Shown here piece after piece: positions 49,799 through 61,169 of a stretch of DNA of 64,000 nucleotides. The notes under the pieces were generated by a model that did not search any database, was not told the DNA's origin, and worked only from the letters and a program-made list of their open reading frames with translations. Origin of the DNA: Lagopus muta. Its lineage: Eukaryota; Chordata; Aves; Galliformes; Phasianidae. Position 1 is the stretch's first letter, and each line of letters opens with the position of its first letter. Made by a program: the position numbers and the translations under genes. Location of the stretch: NCBI RefSeq assembly GCF_023343835.1, contig NC_064439.1:32376508-32440507 (forward strand), read 5' to 3'.

Positions 49799-49812
49799 AT
49801 GCCACCTGGTGG
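49799..49812 (-). promoter_or_regulatory. CTCF-like motif
   Basis: The minus strand reads CCACCAGGTGGCAT, matching CCASYAGRKGGCRS at 13 of 14 positions. The core GCCACCTGGTGGC (49801-49813) is also an odd-centred palindrome containing a CACCTG E-box, so a ZEB/SNAI-type site is an alternative. Confidence 0.5.
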
Positions 49813-50199
49813 CTTAGAAAACATACCAGGATTCTGTGTGAACAGAGCTTAATGGTTTGGAAAATATGCAATATTCTATAAAAATAGCAAACATGGCAAC
49901 AATGTTTAAGTTAATTATTTGCATTTCTTAGCTAACTAGTCTTTTTTCCTTTATTGTATTGCTTCTGTTGCAGTGTTTTATTTAGGTTTTAAAGCTTTAT
50001 AATGTTCAAATCTAACCAGCTAGGATTTTACAGTTGTTTTAAATAATGAGTTGAACTTGCTGATGAATGTATTACACTGTACACATACACACAGCCTAAT
50101 TCACACAACCATTAAAATTGAATTCTTCCCCATTTGAGGAAAAATCAGATGCAGCAGAAGTCTAAAAGGAGGGTTACTGAAATGCTTTGTAAAATTACA

Positions 50200-50350
50200 C
50201 TGTATAATTAATTCCATAGTAAGAACTTTTTTATGGTGTGTGTTGGTGACCTTTTATTACCATCAAGTTCACAATGCTGGTGGGCTGCCTTTTAATCCCT
50301 CCGCAGACAAAGGCCCTAAATAAACACAGATTCCTTCCTGGGAAAAAGTC
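50200..50350. promoter_or_regulatory. Candidate conserved non-coding element I
   Basis: Contains CCTTTTATTACCATCAAG, CTGCCTTTTAATCCCTCC, and AGACAAAGGCCC (a TCF/LEF-like CAAAG). Non-coding and repeat-free; support is compositional. Confidence 0.25.
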
Positions 50351-51083
50351 CTCTCTGGTTAAATGGTAAGGAAATGAGTAAATCATTAGTAATCTTTAAA
50401 GCCAAAGCTATAAACTCAAGTTACCTTAAGTTAAAATGAAAGTGTCCTGCAAGAGTTTCAAAGTTCTGTCACAGATAGAAATCTCCAGCTCTTGACTCCA
50501 GACTAGGCGCCAGCTGATAAACAAACAATTTAAGTCAAGAGCTGGAGAATTCCCAGCTTTTTCATTTAATGGCCTTGGCCAAGAGTATTTATTGCCTCCA
50601 GTTTTATTCTCACTTAGCTCTAAGAGGAAATTTAAACTCATCATTATCTTAAAGCCCCATATGGGCCACAGTCAACTCACCTGATAGAGCTCCTTTTACT
50701 CCGCACAAGTTCTACTCCCCACTAGAAGTGATGTAATAGTGTAAACTAATTAAAAGTAGTTTTAGGCTGACTTTTTAATAGACTAAATAAATTTTGTTCA
50801 ATATGGTTTATATTCCCACTTTGGGCAGTAACGATTCCAAAAACTTTAACTTCACAGTTTCCAGTCTAAGCTACTAGTAGTTTATTCCATAAAAGACAAT
50901 TGAAACAAACAAACAAACAGCCTTTTGCACAGGAGCATCCAGGTGTTAAACTCCTTTGGAAATTCTTTGCCATAAATTGATTCCCTGGCACCAAAAGATG
51001 CACAGAATTGTGAAAAAGCAGACTGCGTAACATTTCTGACACTTCTAACAAAACATCTCAGGAATGCTAATTCGTATGTAATT

Positions 51084-51111
51084 AGAACACTATATTTAGA
51101 ACACTATATTT
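51084..51111. repeat. 14-bp tandem duplication
   Basis: AGAACACTATATTT occurs twice head to tail with no mismatch. Confidence 0.9.
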
Positions 51112-52773
51112 AGTATTTGTTCTGGTTTTAGAATGAAAACAAGCAAAAACATGGAGGTAGAAATTAAATTTTAACTAGGCACTGGTGGCTAAGCCAAGGT
51201 GTTGAAGGTAATGAGCAAATTCAACATGGAAATACTTTGTCCTAACAGAAGAGGAAGATAACATGATCCAGTGTCTCAGGCAACAGCAACACCTTCCTTC
51301 TGTTCTAAAAGCTTATATAATACAGGAGGAGGTTACAATTCCTTAGTAGAGAATTCTAGTGCTTATTTCAATTCAGAGATTTTTAAATCCATCATGAATT
51401 AGATTCAGCACTTGTCATCTCATCTCTGACATCTTCCCCAGATAAAACCCATTGGTCTTACATATAAAGGTTTAGAACCTTTTAGTTAAGAAATCAATTT
51501 CACAATTGTCAAAGACGGAGAACCTTAGCAGAAAGTCTACCATTCCTAAAGGGTTAATGGAAGTCAAACTTGAAGCCAGAAGGTTGTATTCTCCTCCCAC
51601 CCAACCCCCTCCCCCAGAAATACTTTCCTAACCTGACTTGGCTGAAAAAGGCAATTAATTGTTCCAGTGTCTGCCAAGACTTCTTATTCCTTTAAAAATG
51701 CAGATAGTGTTTGAGACAGCTGGCTATTCCAAACCCAGGTAACACTCCTAAATGTGGAAAGAATGAGGGAACATGAATTATGATTAGTATCTTAAATGGA
51801 TTTAAAACAGACAGACTGACAGACATCTGAAAGCTACTGTATTTCAAACATATATTATTTAAAAAGGAAAAGATGTTATCTAAATGTCTGCACAGCTACT
51901 CCAAGTATAAGGAAGCAGTTTAATGCAAATTGCATTAAAATGTGTAATTAGTTTTTCCTTCTTGTTAGGAACTAAAAGTGCAGGCAATTTAAACACATGC
52001 ACACACACAAAGCAACCACAAAGTGACAGACAAGAACCCTTCCGAGCCTGAGCCATTGCAATTCCTACAGAAAGTATTAATTTTAGGTCAAGTTGGGGTC
52101 ACTGCAAGGCAGAGAAAAGAAACACTGAAGACAGTAGTCTGCCAAGTATCTGGCTTAGTACTGAGAACAGAAATGCAATTAAATCCTTATTTGTTTTTCT
52201 ACAATACTAAGAACTCTAAAAGATACCACAATGCTAGGGAAAACAACAGAAAATCCAGAAAATTAATCTCGCATTTCTGCCAATGAAGAAGCTCACAGTA
52301 AGAAATTGCTGGCTGATCAACTGCACTTGGAGTCAATGTAATAAGAACATTAATCGCTTGCATAATAATGTGAAACATTCAAATATTATTAATTAATAGC
52401 TAAAACACTGTAATTTATACTTAGCATATATAATTTATAGGAAGTTATGATTACACTGCATTAGTGTAATAATAGAAATTACTTTTAGAAGAGGCAGCAG
52501 TTCCTTTTCTCTTGTGACAGTACTTCCATTATCACCAAACACAACAGATTGTCTTCTTGTAACTTCTGGCTTATAGGACATACAAGTCACAGGATGTATT
52601 TTTAAGAAATAATCTCTTGTTTGAATAAACAGGGATACCAGCCTGTAATATTTTTTTGTGCACTTTTCAATAGTCATTCCTATTCTAGATGTACAGCACA
52701 CAGGTTAGATGTGAGCCAATATTAGTAATTTCTAAATACTAATCAGAGGGTTTCACAAACGTGAGAATTAGCA

Positions 52774-52774
<1 letters not shown>

Positions 52775-52805
<31 letters not shown>
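52775..52805. repeat. Poly-A run, 31 bases
   Basis: The longest homopolymer in the window. The preceding sequence shows no retroposed gene and no poly(A) signal close by, so a retrocopy tail is not supported. Confidence 0.9.
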
Positions 52806-52808
<3 letters not shown>

Positions 52809-54019
52809 GGCAATCCTTCTGTCCTTTTCTTAGTTTGCTTGCTTCTATTTGTTTAAGAAAAAAGTCAAGAGTGCAACACTTAATACAGTGGCTTTATGCC
52901 TGAATTAAATTGCACCCTCCCTACCCTTGATTTTCCTGCAGGTTAAATACATTGGAAGCTACAGAGTTCTCTCCCATTATAGTACTTATTCATATTGACT
53001 GTTACATTTGTTGGTTTCCACAGGGACTGTGTGAGGCAAAGTAATCAAGTGCTGAACAGATCACATCCCAAATTTTACCATATACACATTATAGAGCTGT
53101 CAGAAACGGCATCCTCAACTTGGGAAAATTAGAAAAAAACATGCAAGATTCAGTTGAAGCAACACATGCAAATGACCATGATTAGGTAGATAGTTTCTAG
53201 AAACTTGGCAAAGCTGCAGACAAAGTTGTATAGTTTCAGCAACCTACATGAACATTAGGAACAGTAAAATCTCCATGCTAAAGCCACACACCAATAAAAG
53301 AAACACTCCTAGTTGCTTCTTTTGCAACTGCAGTCTATGCCAGGTACTTACAGACAAGTACCCTTCAGCTAATAAACCTTCTCCAGTTCTCTTTCTCCCA
53401 TGAAGAGCTGTATATTCTATCATTGGAAATCCAGGGCAACATTCAGAAATTAGAAAACATGCTTTATTTCACGAGCCAATGCAGGAGATACTCAAGTCAT
53501 TATAGAATCAAGTAACAGAGACTCAAGAATGCTCATTCCCAGTGTGACCTCATTACAAACAGCAGAATACATAACACAGAGGATCAGGGAAGAATGGACG
53601 TGATTTCAGCTTGAGTTATAGAATTAGGAGGTGAGGGATTTTAAGATGAATCCAATATTGCTGTACTGAGGAGACATGAATACAGTAGTAACAAAACATA
53701 ACTTGTCCAACACACATGATTCCGCTTCAAAATCACATTTGCAGGAGACACTGCTTTGAAAATAACCATAAAACTGTGAATCCATACTATCCCATTTCCA
53801 AGAAAGGCAAAAAGGAGCAGAAGGCATTGTGTCAAATTATACTTTGACAAGGTTTAAATTACATATCAACAAGGCTAGATATGAAAAACAAAACAATAAA
53901 TCCTTGGATGTAGGTGACACCAAACAACAAATCCTCTGTGTGTAGTTCAGGATGAAGGATATTTCCAAATAATTAATACTCTTAGATGTACTGATCCCCT
54001 TATTGCTGAACTACTTTAT

Positions 54020-54043
54020 AAAAAAAAAAAAAAAAAAAAAAAA
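54020..54043. repeat. Poly-A run, 24 bases
   Basis: A homopolymer followed by A-rich CACCCAAAAAACC sequence. No retroposed body recognised. Confidence 0.9.
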
Positions 54044-57000
54044 CACCCAAAAAACCAAAAACCCTCAGATCCAGATGCTTAAAGGGTTTTATGCTACACG
54101 GGAGCTTTAGAGCTGTACTCGGTTACAGGCTCACCTATAGCTACTTCTAATGATATGGGATCCCATGACTGCACATAGCTTAAATTTCTTGATTATAAGC
54201 AGTAAAGAAATATCAGTGACAACATTACTTAGTTTTGATAGTGAAGTGATAACACACCTTGTGACATTTGCTGCATGAGGAAGCTTCTGTTTCCAGAGTA
54301 CAAAACTGAATTTGGTGGGTTTTAGCCTTCAGTGCTTTTAAATATTAATGCCAGTGATTTAAAAATAAACTAATAACATTTGAAATGAGCTGTCTGTAAA
54401 ACATTCAACATTTGGAACACTTAGGAATTTGTCAACATCTGGAGCCAGGAAAGACAAACACAAACAAACAAACAAAGTCTTGAATGCTTCAGTGGGATCC
54501 AGTGGCCCACAGTTCAGAAAGCTGCTGATACTTGTCTCCACAACTAATTTTACCTTTGTCTTATTGACAAGAAAACAAAAGCAGACAACAAAACACAAAT
54601 CAGTTTTATTATGTTTGTCCAATCAGTAAAAATTACTCTACTAATCCGAACGCACTACCTGAAATAGATGACCTCAAAATGACGAGGACACAAGAAGTTG
54701 CCAAACCACATATCCTCTTCTCACTTTGTTTTCCATTCAGTAGCTTTTTCTTCTGTGTAATTCAATAGAAGAGGAAAAAAAGCTATTGTAGTTTGCTGCT
54801 TCTTGCATAATGTGATGAAAGAACTGACTCAAAGACTTGTTTTCTATTCTCAACTGTATTATTTGGTCTAATAAAAGTTTGTCTCTCTGTACGCAGTATA
54901 GAATCCTTTGTATTCTTAAACCACCATGTAAAAGAACACTGGCACTGAGTTACTATGAGTGCTACTGAGTCATTATAGATATGTTATTTGCGTGGCAAGA
55001 ATTTAATTAGCATAATACTAGAGTACTTCGGTAAAAATTTATTACTAGAAGGAGCCAAAACGCCTCTGTGGTTCAGCATTTAGGAACATGTGAAACTGGT
55101 AATGCATACCACTTTTAGACTTAGAGGATTAGTGCACCCAAGTAGTAATTCACACGCATCCCACAAGCAACAGCAGAGCCATGGCAAATGCCACTCTTAG
55201 CCGCATAGGGCTATATTTGACTGACAACTGCATTTGGCCAGTCTTTTTCCAATTAAACCCCATCTGTTTGCTTTGCTGGCTTCAGGCTTCTCAACAGAAC
55301 ATCTACAGTATGTTATTGCATCCACTTCCCCCAAAGTGTTTGATGCCAGAAGCCTGGAGATGCTTCCTCGAAACACGTTGTTGGGAGAGGCAAACAAGAT
55401 GGGTGTGTGGGTGGGAAAGGATGTTTGGCATGTGAGTACTGGGAGTGACTTGAAAGAAAGCATGGTTTTAATAGCTTTGGCACATCCACGGAAGGGTTAA
55501 GTGCCTACCAAAAAAAGGTAATAAAAGCGCCATTTTTCTTTCATTATATAGTCTGACCAAAATGTTTCTGAAACCAAAATTAAATGTTATGATCCCTTCC
55601 ATTCCCCAACTTCTACGCTCAAAAATAAAGAACGACCAAACTGATTTAAATGAAATCCTGTACAAGAATTTGTGCTTGGATGAAAATGGGGCATTTGAGC
55701 CTGAAGCAAAAGTAAAACCACCAAGTTATAAACTTCTCAAAGGGAAGGTTTATAATGGATATGCCAACAGACCCTTAAATATAGTGGAGCTGTTAGATGC
55801 CAACATATATATAACTTTAGTTTTTGTGGTCAGCTAATGATAAAACAGATACAGTGCAAATGGATACAGTAGGGTTCAGATTCAGTAAACAGTAAGGGCC
55901 AAGAGTGCATGTTTGCATTTTTAGACAAGTATAGTATAGATTTGATGCTGGCTCTGAAACAGCCTATAAGGGACATATGGACTTTTAAGTAGTACACAAG
56001 CCATATTCTGAATTCTTGAGGCCTTGTAAAATAAAACCTACTTAACAAGCTTTGCTGCCTACTGTTTCAATCCTCTAAGAGTCCTTTAACCATTTTACCA
56101 AAACATGCTTCAATCAAATTTGGTATAACTATCTGCTAAGGAAAACAACATGCTAAGTAAGTATACATAATCACCTTCCCTAGTATGAATTGCTAAGCAT
56201 ACTCATACAGTGCAAAAAAAGTGTCAATGACAGAACAGTAACAGATCTGCCATCTTTTTTATTACATGTCAGTTACTTCATCACTAATAGAAATGCCTTC
56301 CTGTAGCCCAGTTCTGTTCAGCATTGGAACATGTGTGTACAGTTATATGTCTGTTGGCCCTGGGAAACATTTATTGCATTGTTCCACAGCAGTCAAGCCT
56401 TACATCTTATGACACGTAAAGGCAGTGAGTGATGCTATTAGTATTCACTGTGGGACTTCAATCTTGGAGCAGGTGGGAGCACTCAGAAACAGCCAGGATT
56501 CAGGCCAAAGCTGATGAGAAGATGCTCCAGCTTAGGAAGTTCTCCCGTTTGCCAGATCCAAATCAGCTTCTCATTTGGTCCTCCACTACAAAAATCTTCA
56601 CAGTGCCCTAGTATCACCCCTAACTTCCCACTAATGTAAGCCCTAAGATGAAAATGCCTAGAGATAGGAAAGCTCTAAAATACAGCTCTGCTACAACAGG
56701 GCCTCCTGCGCTGATAACGCGCAAGCAAAAAGGTTCTCACCCCCACCTGCCAATTAAATTCTCAAGGAGAAATAAAAATATCTATTCTTCCACCATATTC
56801 AACACATTATTCAGAGAAAAGATTACATAGCTGATCTCTCATACAGTTTTCAGGCCATTATCAATTGTAGCAATTTGGGGAAATAGATTCATATCAGACA
56901 AACATGAGACATCAACCAAGTCTGAAGAACTCACCACATATAGTCATATACCTGCATGTACTATCCGTAGTTAAAACCTGAATTTATGTTGATTACTGAG

Positions 57001-59514
57001 AAGTCATGAATTTAAGCAAAACCAAGAGATCTAACAAACGAAACACAAGCTGCACACTCCTCAGCTCAAGTAATCTTCTCTGTACTCACTGAGGCAAGTA
57101 CATGAACAGCCACAAGCCATGCACTCCTACCATATATTCTCAGAAAGCAGATTGAAAACAAAAAGACTGCAAAAAAAAAAAAAACCAACAAACAACACGT
57201 TTCTGACAGCACATTTGCAAAGCAGCTAGGATCTAATAGTTTACAACAACTCAAATAAAATAAATGAGTAATCATGTCAGTTTAATATTATTGCCAATGA
57301 TCTGAATTACATATTAAAAAAGCCCCAGAAGTTTATGAAGAGTTAAATACCATATAACGATAGCATCAAATCATTATGTGATTTAAAATACATAAAGGAC
57401 TTAATAAAGTGATACACCACGTTTTACACTTCCAATTTTACTGGAGATGAATTCAATATTCTTCCACAGTTCCTCTTCAGCTAAATTAATTACAAGAACG
57501 AAAGAGATAACTACATTTTAAGAGTTAAAGTTGAAGACCAAGCACAGTACAGCAAGTCACTTTGTTTCCACTTTGGGTTGCATGCTGTGCTTTGCATTAA
57601 GAGAACCTTAATTAGAAACTCTATCTTTCCAGTTCAGGAACTCATTTGTCCTCTGCATTAGAGGAGATAGAAGGAGTGAACTAACAGGATTAAATATCGT
57701 TGAAGACACTGAAAGGTGAACATTTACACAGTTTGTGTGCTCACACCTGCATTCTAACTGCATATCAACAGTGAGAGACCATACTGTTTTTCTTATGCTT
57801 TTGTTTTGTCATACAAATAACAGACTCCTTAAATGTGGCTGAAGCAGAAAGTATTAAGAAATCTTGTTTTTACCATGTGCTCTTTGAGAATTAATCAAGA
57901 ACAAAAAATTAACCTGTTGAATTGTCTCAAAGCCAGCAATACTAAAACAACATAAAAATTGAGTAATATTCAGATATTCGTTTGAAGTACAAAGGGAATT
58001 ACCTTTTTTCCCCTCTCTTTAATGGCACAACTCAAGAAACCTGTCAGAACAAAGATGCTCTCCACTATAAGGCAATTTTCTACAAGCTAGCAACTTACAA
58101 TGATTTTCCCATCTAAACCCCCCACCTCACTCCACTCATGACCATGATTTTTAAAAACAGAAGCAACTCATAACACTAACATCATTCAGATGAGGGGTAA
58201 CTGAAGATCAACCTTCCTTTCCTCCTACTGATCTTGATTCAGCCATTGAAAGAGTCAGTGAACACTGTACTTTCAAAGACCAGCCTCAAAGGCCTCTGCA
58301 CCATTGATGAAGGGCAGCTGACCCAACAGCAAAGTTTCTCCTACCTGCTTTATTCCTTTCCTTTGAAATAGTGTGCATTTAATGGGGCTAACAAAGGAGT
58401 CTTCTTCTCCTTTAAGCAAAAAAAGAGCAGTTTCAGCCTGAAAGTGTCCCAAGACACTGGTTCAGGTTCTTTAGAATATTAACATTTCTTCTTATGTGTT
58501 CAGTGTAAGACTTACTGATTTGTTTTGCAGAATAAGACAAATTAAAGCTTGCCATTTTAAGTCTTCAGAGGCCAAATCCACTTAACCAAGTCAGTTTCTT
58601 TGGATTGGTGTGGGATTATATTTTTTGTTTAAACAAGAGGAAGTTGCACCAGCAAACTGAAAAAGTACACTGGCAACACTGAATTGTTGCAAGTACAACA
58701 GCTTTTAATTAAGACCAGAATAAACTGTGTTTTCTCTAAGGCACCCCAGGTGCTTGCAGCTGGTGAGGAATGTCCTCAAGGTGCAGGCTGCAGTGAGGGC
58801 GTAATGTACTTCTAGTTCTGCTCTGTGCTACCTGCTCCACTTTATCCATCTAGCTCCAGTGTGCCATGGTGTTGGGCTCATTCCTGGTGTGTGCCATCCA
58901 CTTTTAGTGCAGCAAAAGTAGGATTCAGAGGGAGACAGGGTGTTACTAAGAGCTGGTGCTGGTCATCCCCACCATCCCAAGCACAAGAGTCGTGCTAAGT
59001 TCCTTAAAAAGATGAAAAATACACTCTTTGAATCACACACTATGTAATGAGCAAAAATAGAAGATGATGCTCATGGACATTTAAAAGCAGAACAAATCTG
59101 GCAGAAAGCTTCAGAGTCATCAATGCATTCCAGAAACATTTCCAAACACCACCTGTACCTCCTTAACTTTAAAAGTTCCCTAGAAGAAGTAAATCTTAAA
59201 TAATTAATTAGTTTTCATTTCCCAGGACTTACAACTGGCTGAAACCTGAAGATCTTTCTTATTCTGTATCTCTCTCTAAATGCTTGATGGGATGAACCAC
59301 AAGTAAACAGAGGAGCTATTTTAAAGTCAGTAATAGTTTACATGCAGCCATGGATATTAGAAGCAGTTTTATTGAAAAAAGGAATGTTGGCCATAATTCC
59401 AGAGTTACCCCTTGCTCTTTTTCAAAGAGTGCTACAGGGATTTTCAACTTCTATCTGGACAATTTTCTTTTAACTGTTTTTGAGCACCATGTGAGTACAC
59501 CACTGAATTGTAGA

Positions 59515-59835
59515 CATTAGAGATGGAAAAAAATGTATTAGATCATGTAGCCATCCCTCCACCAGTTAACAATTTTTCCCTACAGAACAGTTCCTAGCAC
59601 TTTGCCCAGTACTGTTTAAAGCATGTTGAGATGCTTGGCTTTAACCATCCCCTCTGGAAAGTTATTCCACAGAGTGTGAAGAATGTTGTTAGGAAGTTTT
59701 TCCTGGTAGACACAGCATGCATTTTTCTTTCCTTAATAATTTCCAAGCCACTATTCCTGGTTATATCCCATTGGGCCTGCCTGAATAACTCATCTTTACA
59801 CCTTTGAATAAATGGAGACAGATATGTTTCCCTAC
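59515..59835 (-). mobile_element. Ancient CR1-like LINE remnant
   Basis: The plus-strand order GATCATGTAGCCATCCCTCC, CCATCCCCTCTGG, GTTATTCCACAGAG, GTTAGGAAGTTTTTCCTGGT, ATATCCCATTGGGCCTGCCT and CACCTTTGAATAAATGGAGA follows the reverse complement of old reptile/bird CR1 3' regions. It is much more diverged than the other copies, which points to an insertion predating them. No coding remnant. Confidence 0.65.
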
Positions 59836-60892
59836 ACATGGGTCACTAGTTGGCCAGACTACACACATTTTCAAAGCCAAAATATACACTGTACTTTAAT
59901 AAAAAAATATCAGTCATTCCACCCCTGAAGTCATTGTAGGAACGATGACTCTCTCCACCCCAGTATTTCAGATGACACCCCCAATAAATCTGTTTATTCT
60001 TGGTTGGTTATGTACTATCTTTATTTCCATTTTGTCGAGAATGTAAAGAAGTGTAATGCCCACAGAAGAAAAATACGCTCAAAGTCAGCACATCAGTAAT
60101 CAAAAGAACTAACCCTTCTGCAATGGAAGCTACTGCCAACAAAGTGATTTCTGCACAGGGTTTATATTTCCTCAGAGTCATTTTGACAACATGTATATTT
60201 AAGATCATCGCTCCTTTCCCTCTTCTCTCCAAGGAAACAGACTTCTATTAAAGAAGTTTTATTTTGACAAAAGTTGTAAAAGTTTCAAATATTGCATAGG
60301 TATTGGGAATCAAAAGCTTTTTAAACATATCAGATTTCAAAAGCATTTCTTTTCAGCCTCCTTCAATGACAGTTAGCCTGATACTTCTCCATCTGTTGTC
60401 AGTTACTTCCTGCATGAATTTAGCTTCATGTATGTTTCAGAAACTCAGTAACATTTTCCATAATACCTTAACATTAAAAGATTACACACTGAATTTTTAT
60501 TACTGTCCCAAAATCACAAAGCTTTGCAACAAAATGATTAAGATCAGAAACATTTGGCAAGAATGTAAACAGAGAAACTGAGAAGCAGAAGTAGCGAGGT
60601 AGAAGTTCCATACTTGGGAGAAAAGAGAACATTGTGGCAAACATGAATATGCATATAAGGGATTTAAAACTAAAGCACAAATGCAGAAATAATGATGCAG
60701 GCTTCTTGACGGTGTTTCAAGGATTGTAACATATTCCAATCACCTCATCAATAGGCCAAAAAGGCAAGTACTAACAAAAACTCTCCACCACTAAATACAG
60801 AGAATTCCTTCTTTCATGTCTTCCATGTAGTAAAAAAGTATCCATGTAGTAAAAAAGTACACCATCTCTGAAGTTAGAGATGTTACAATCAT
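59836..60892 (-). other. HIBADH: Large HIBADH intron, ordinary segment
   Basis: AT-rich with chance open frames only (60303-60581 plus, 60500-60739 minus). Ends in the 19-bp tandem duplication and the CR1 copy. Confidence 0.55.
60822..60859. repeat. Perfect 19-bp tandem duplication
   Basis: TCCATGTAGTAAAAAAGTA is repeated exactly twice with no spacer. The lack of any mismatch implies a recent slippage or duplication event. Confidence 0.95.
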
Positions 60893-61136
60893 TGAATCAC
60901 AGCATGGTTAAAATTGGAAGGGACCTCAAGAGCCAACCCACTTCAACCTACTGCCATGGGCAGCATTGCCCAGATTAGGATGCCCAGGGCCCCATCCAAC
61001 CTGGCCTTGAACACCTTCAGCAGTGCAGACTGCTCAAAAAAGCTGTGGATGTTTTAGCATCTTGCCAACCTCTCAATGAGAAATCTGACATCTAATATAA
61101 ATGTCACCTCCTTTACTTTAAAACTGCTCCTGTTCA
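60893..61136 (-). mobile_element. CR1 LINE 3'-region fragment
   Basis: Plus-strand phrases TGAATCACAGCATGGTTAAA, GGAAGGGACCTCAAGAGCC, CCATCCAACCTGGCCTTGAA, CATCTAATATAAATGTCACC and TTTACTTTAAAACTGCTCCT are, in order, the reverse complement of a CR1 3' end and the region upstream of it. Internal small deletions are likely. Confidence 0.92.
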
Positions 61137-61169
61137 ATCAACTAACCTAATCAACTAACCAATCAACTC
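61133..61169. repeat. Short imperfect tandem repeat
   Basis: About three copies of an AATCAACTAACC-like unit of 12-13 bases, directly abutting the CR1 fragment. Confidence 0.7.

Larger units (their letters stand above)
50351..59510 (-). other. HIBADH: Large HIBADH intron, ordinary segment
   Basis: AT-rich. Holds A-runs at 52775-52805 and 54020-54043 and a 14-bp tandem duplication at 51084-51111. The 55.18-55.84 kb interval has several overlapping plus-strand frames, judged to be chance. A GC-richer patch at 58735-59000 matches nothing I know. No exon or RNA gene seen. Confidence 0.5.

Noticed and set aside
52775..52805. Poly-A run as the tail of a processed pseudogene
   Set aside because: No gene-like sequence or poly(A) signal upstream and no flanking target-site duplication seen.
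55181..55500. Overlapping 84-88 codon frames on both strands
   Set aside because: Three frames open over the same bases without any domain or consistent start; chance is the simplest reading.
55562..55837. 91-codon plus-strand frame with an IPSIP stretch, faintly like the box-1 region of cytokine receptor tails
   Set aside because: No transmembrane or WSxWS exon nearby, no splice-consistent partners, and frames of this length are common in this AT-rich DNA. The resemblance is a few residues only.
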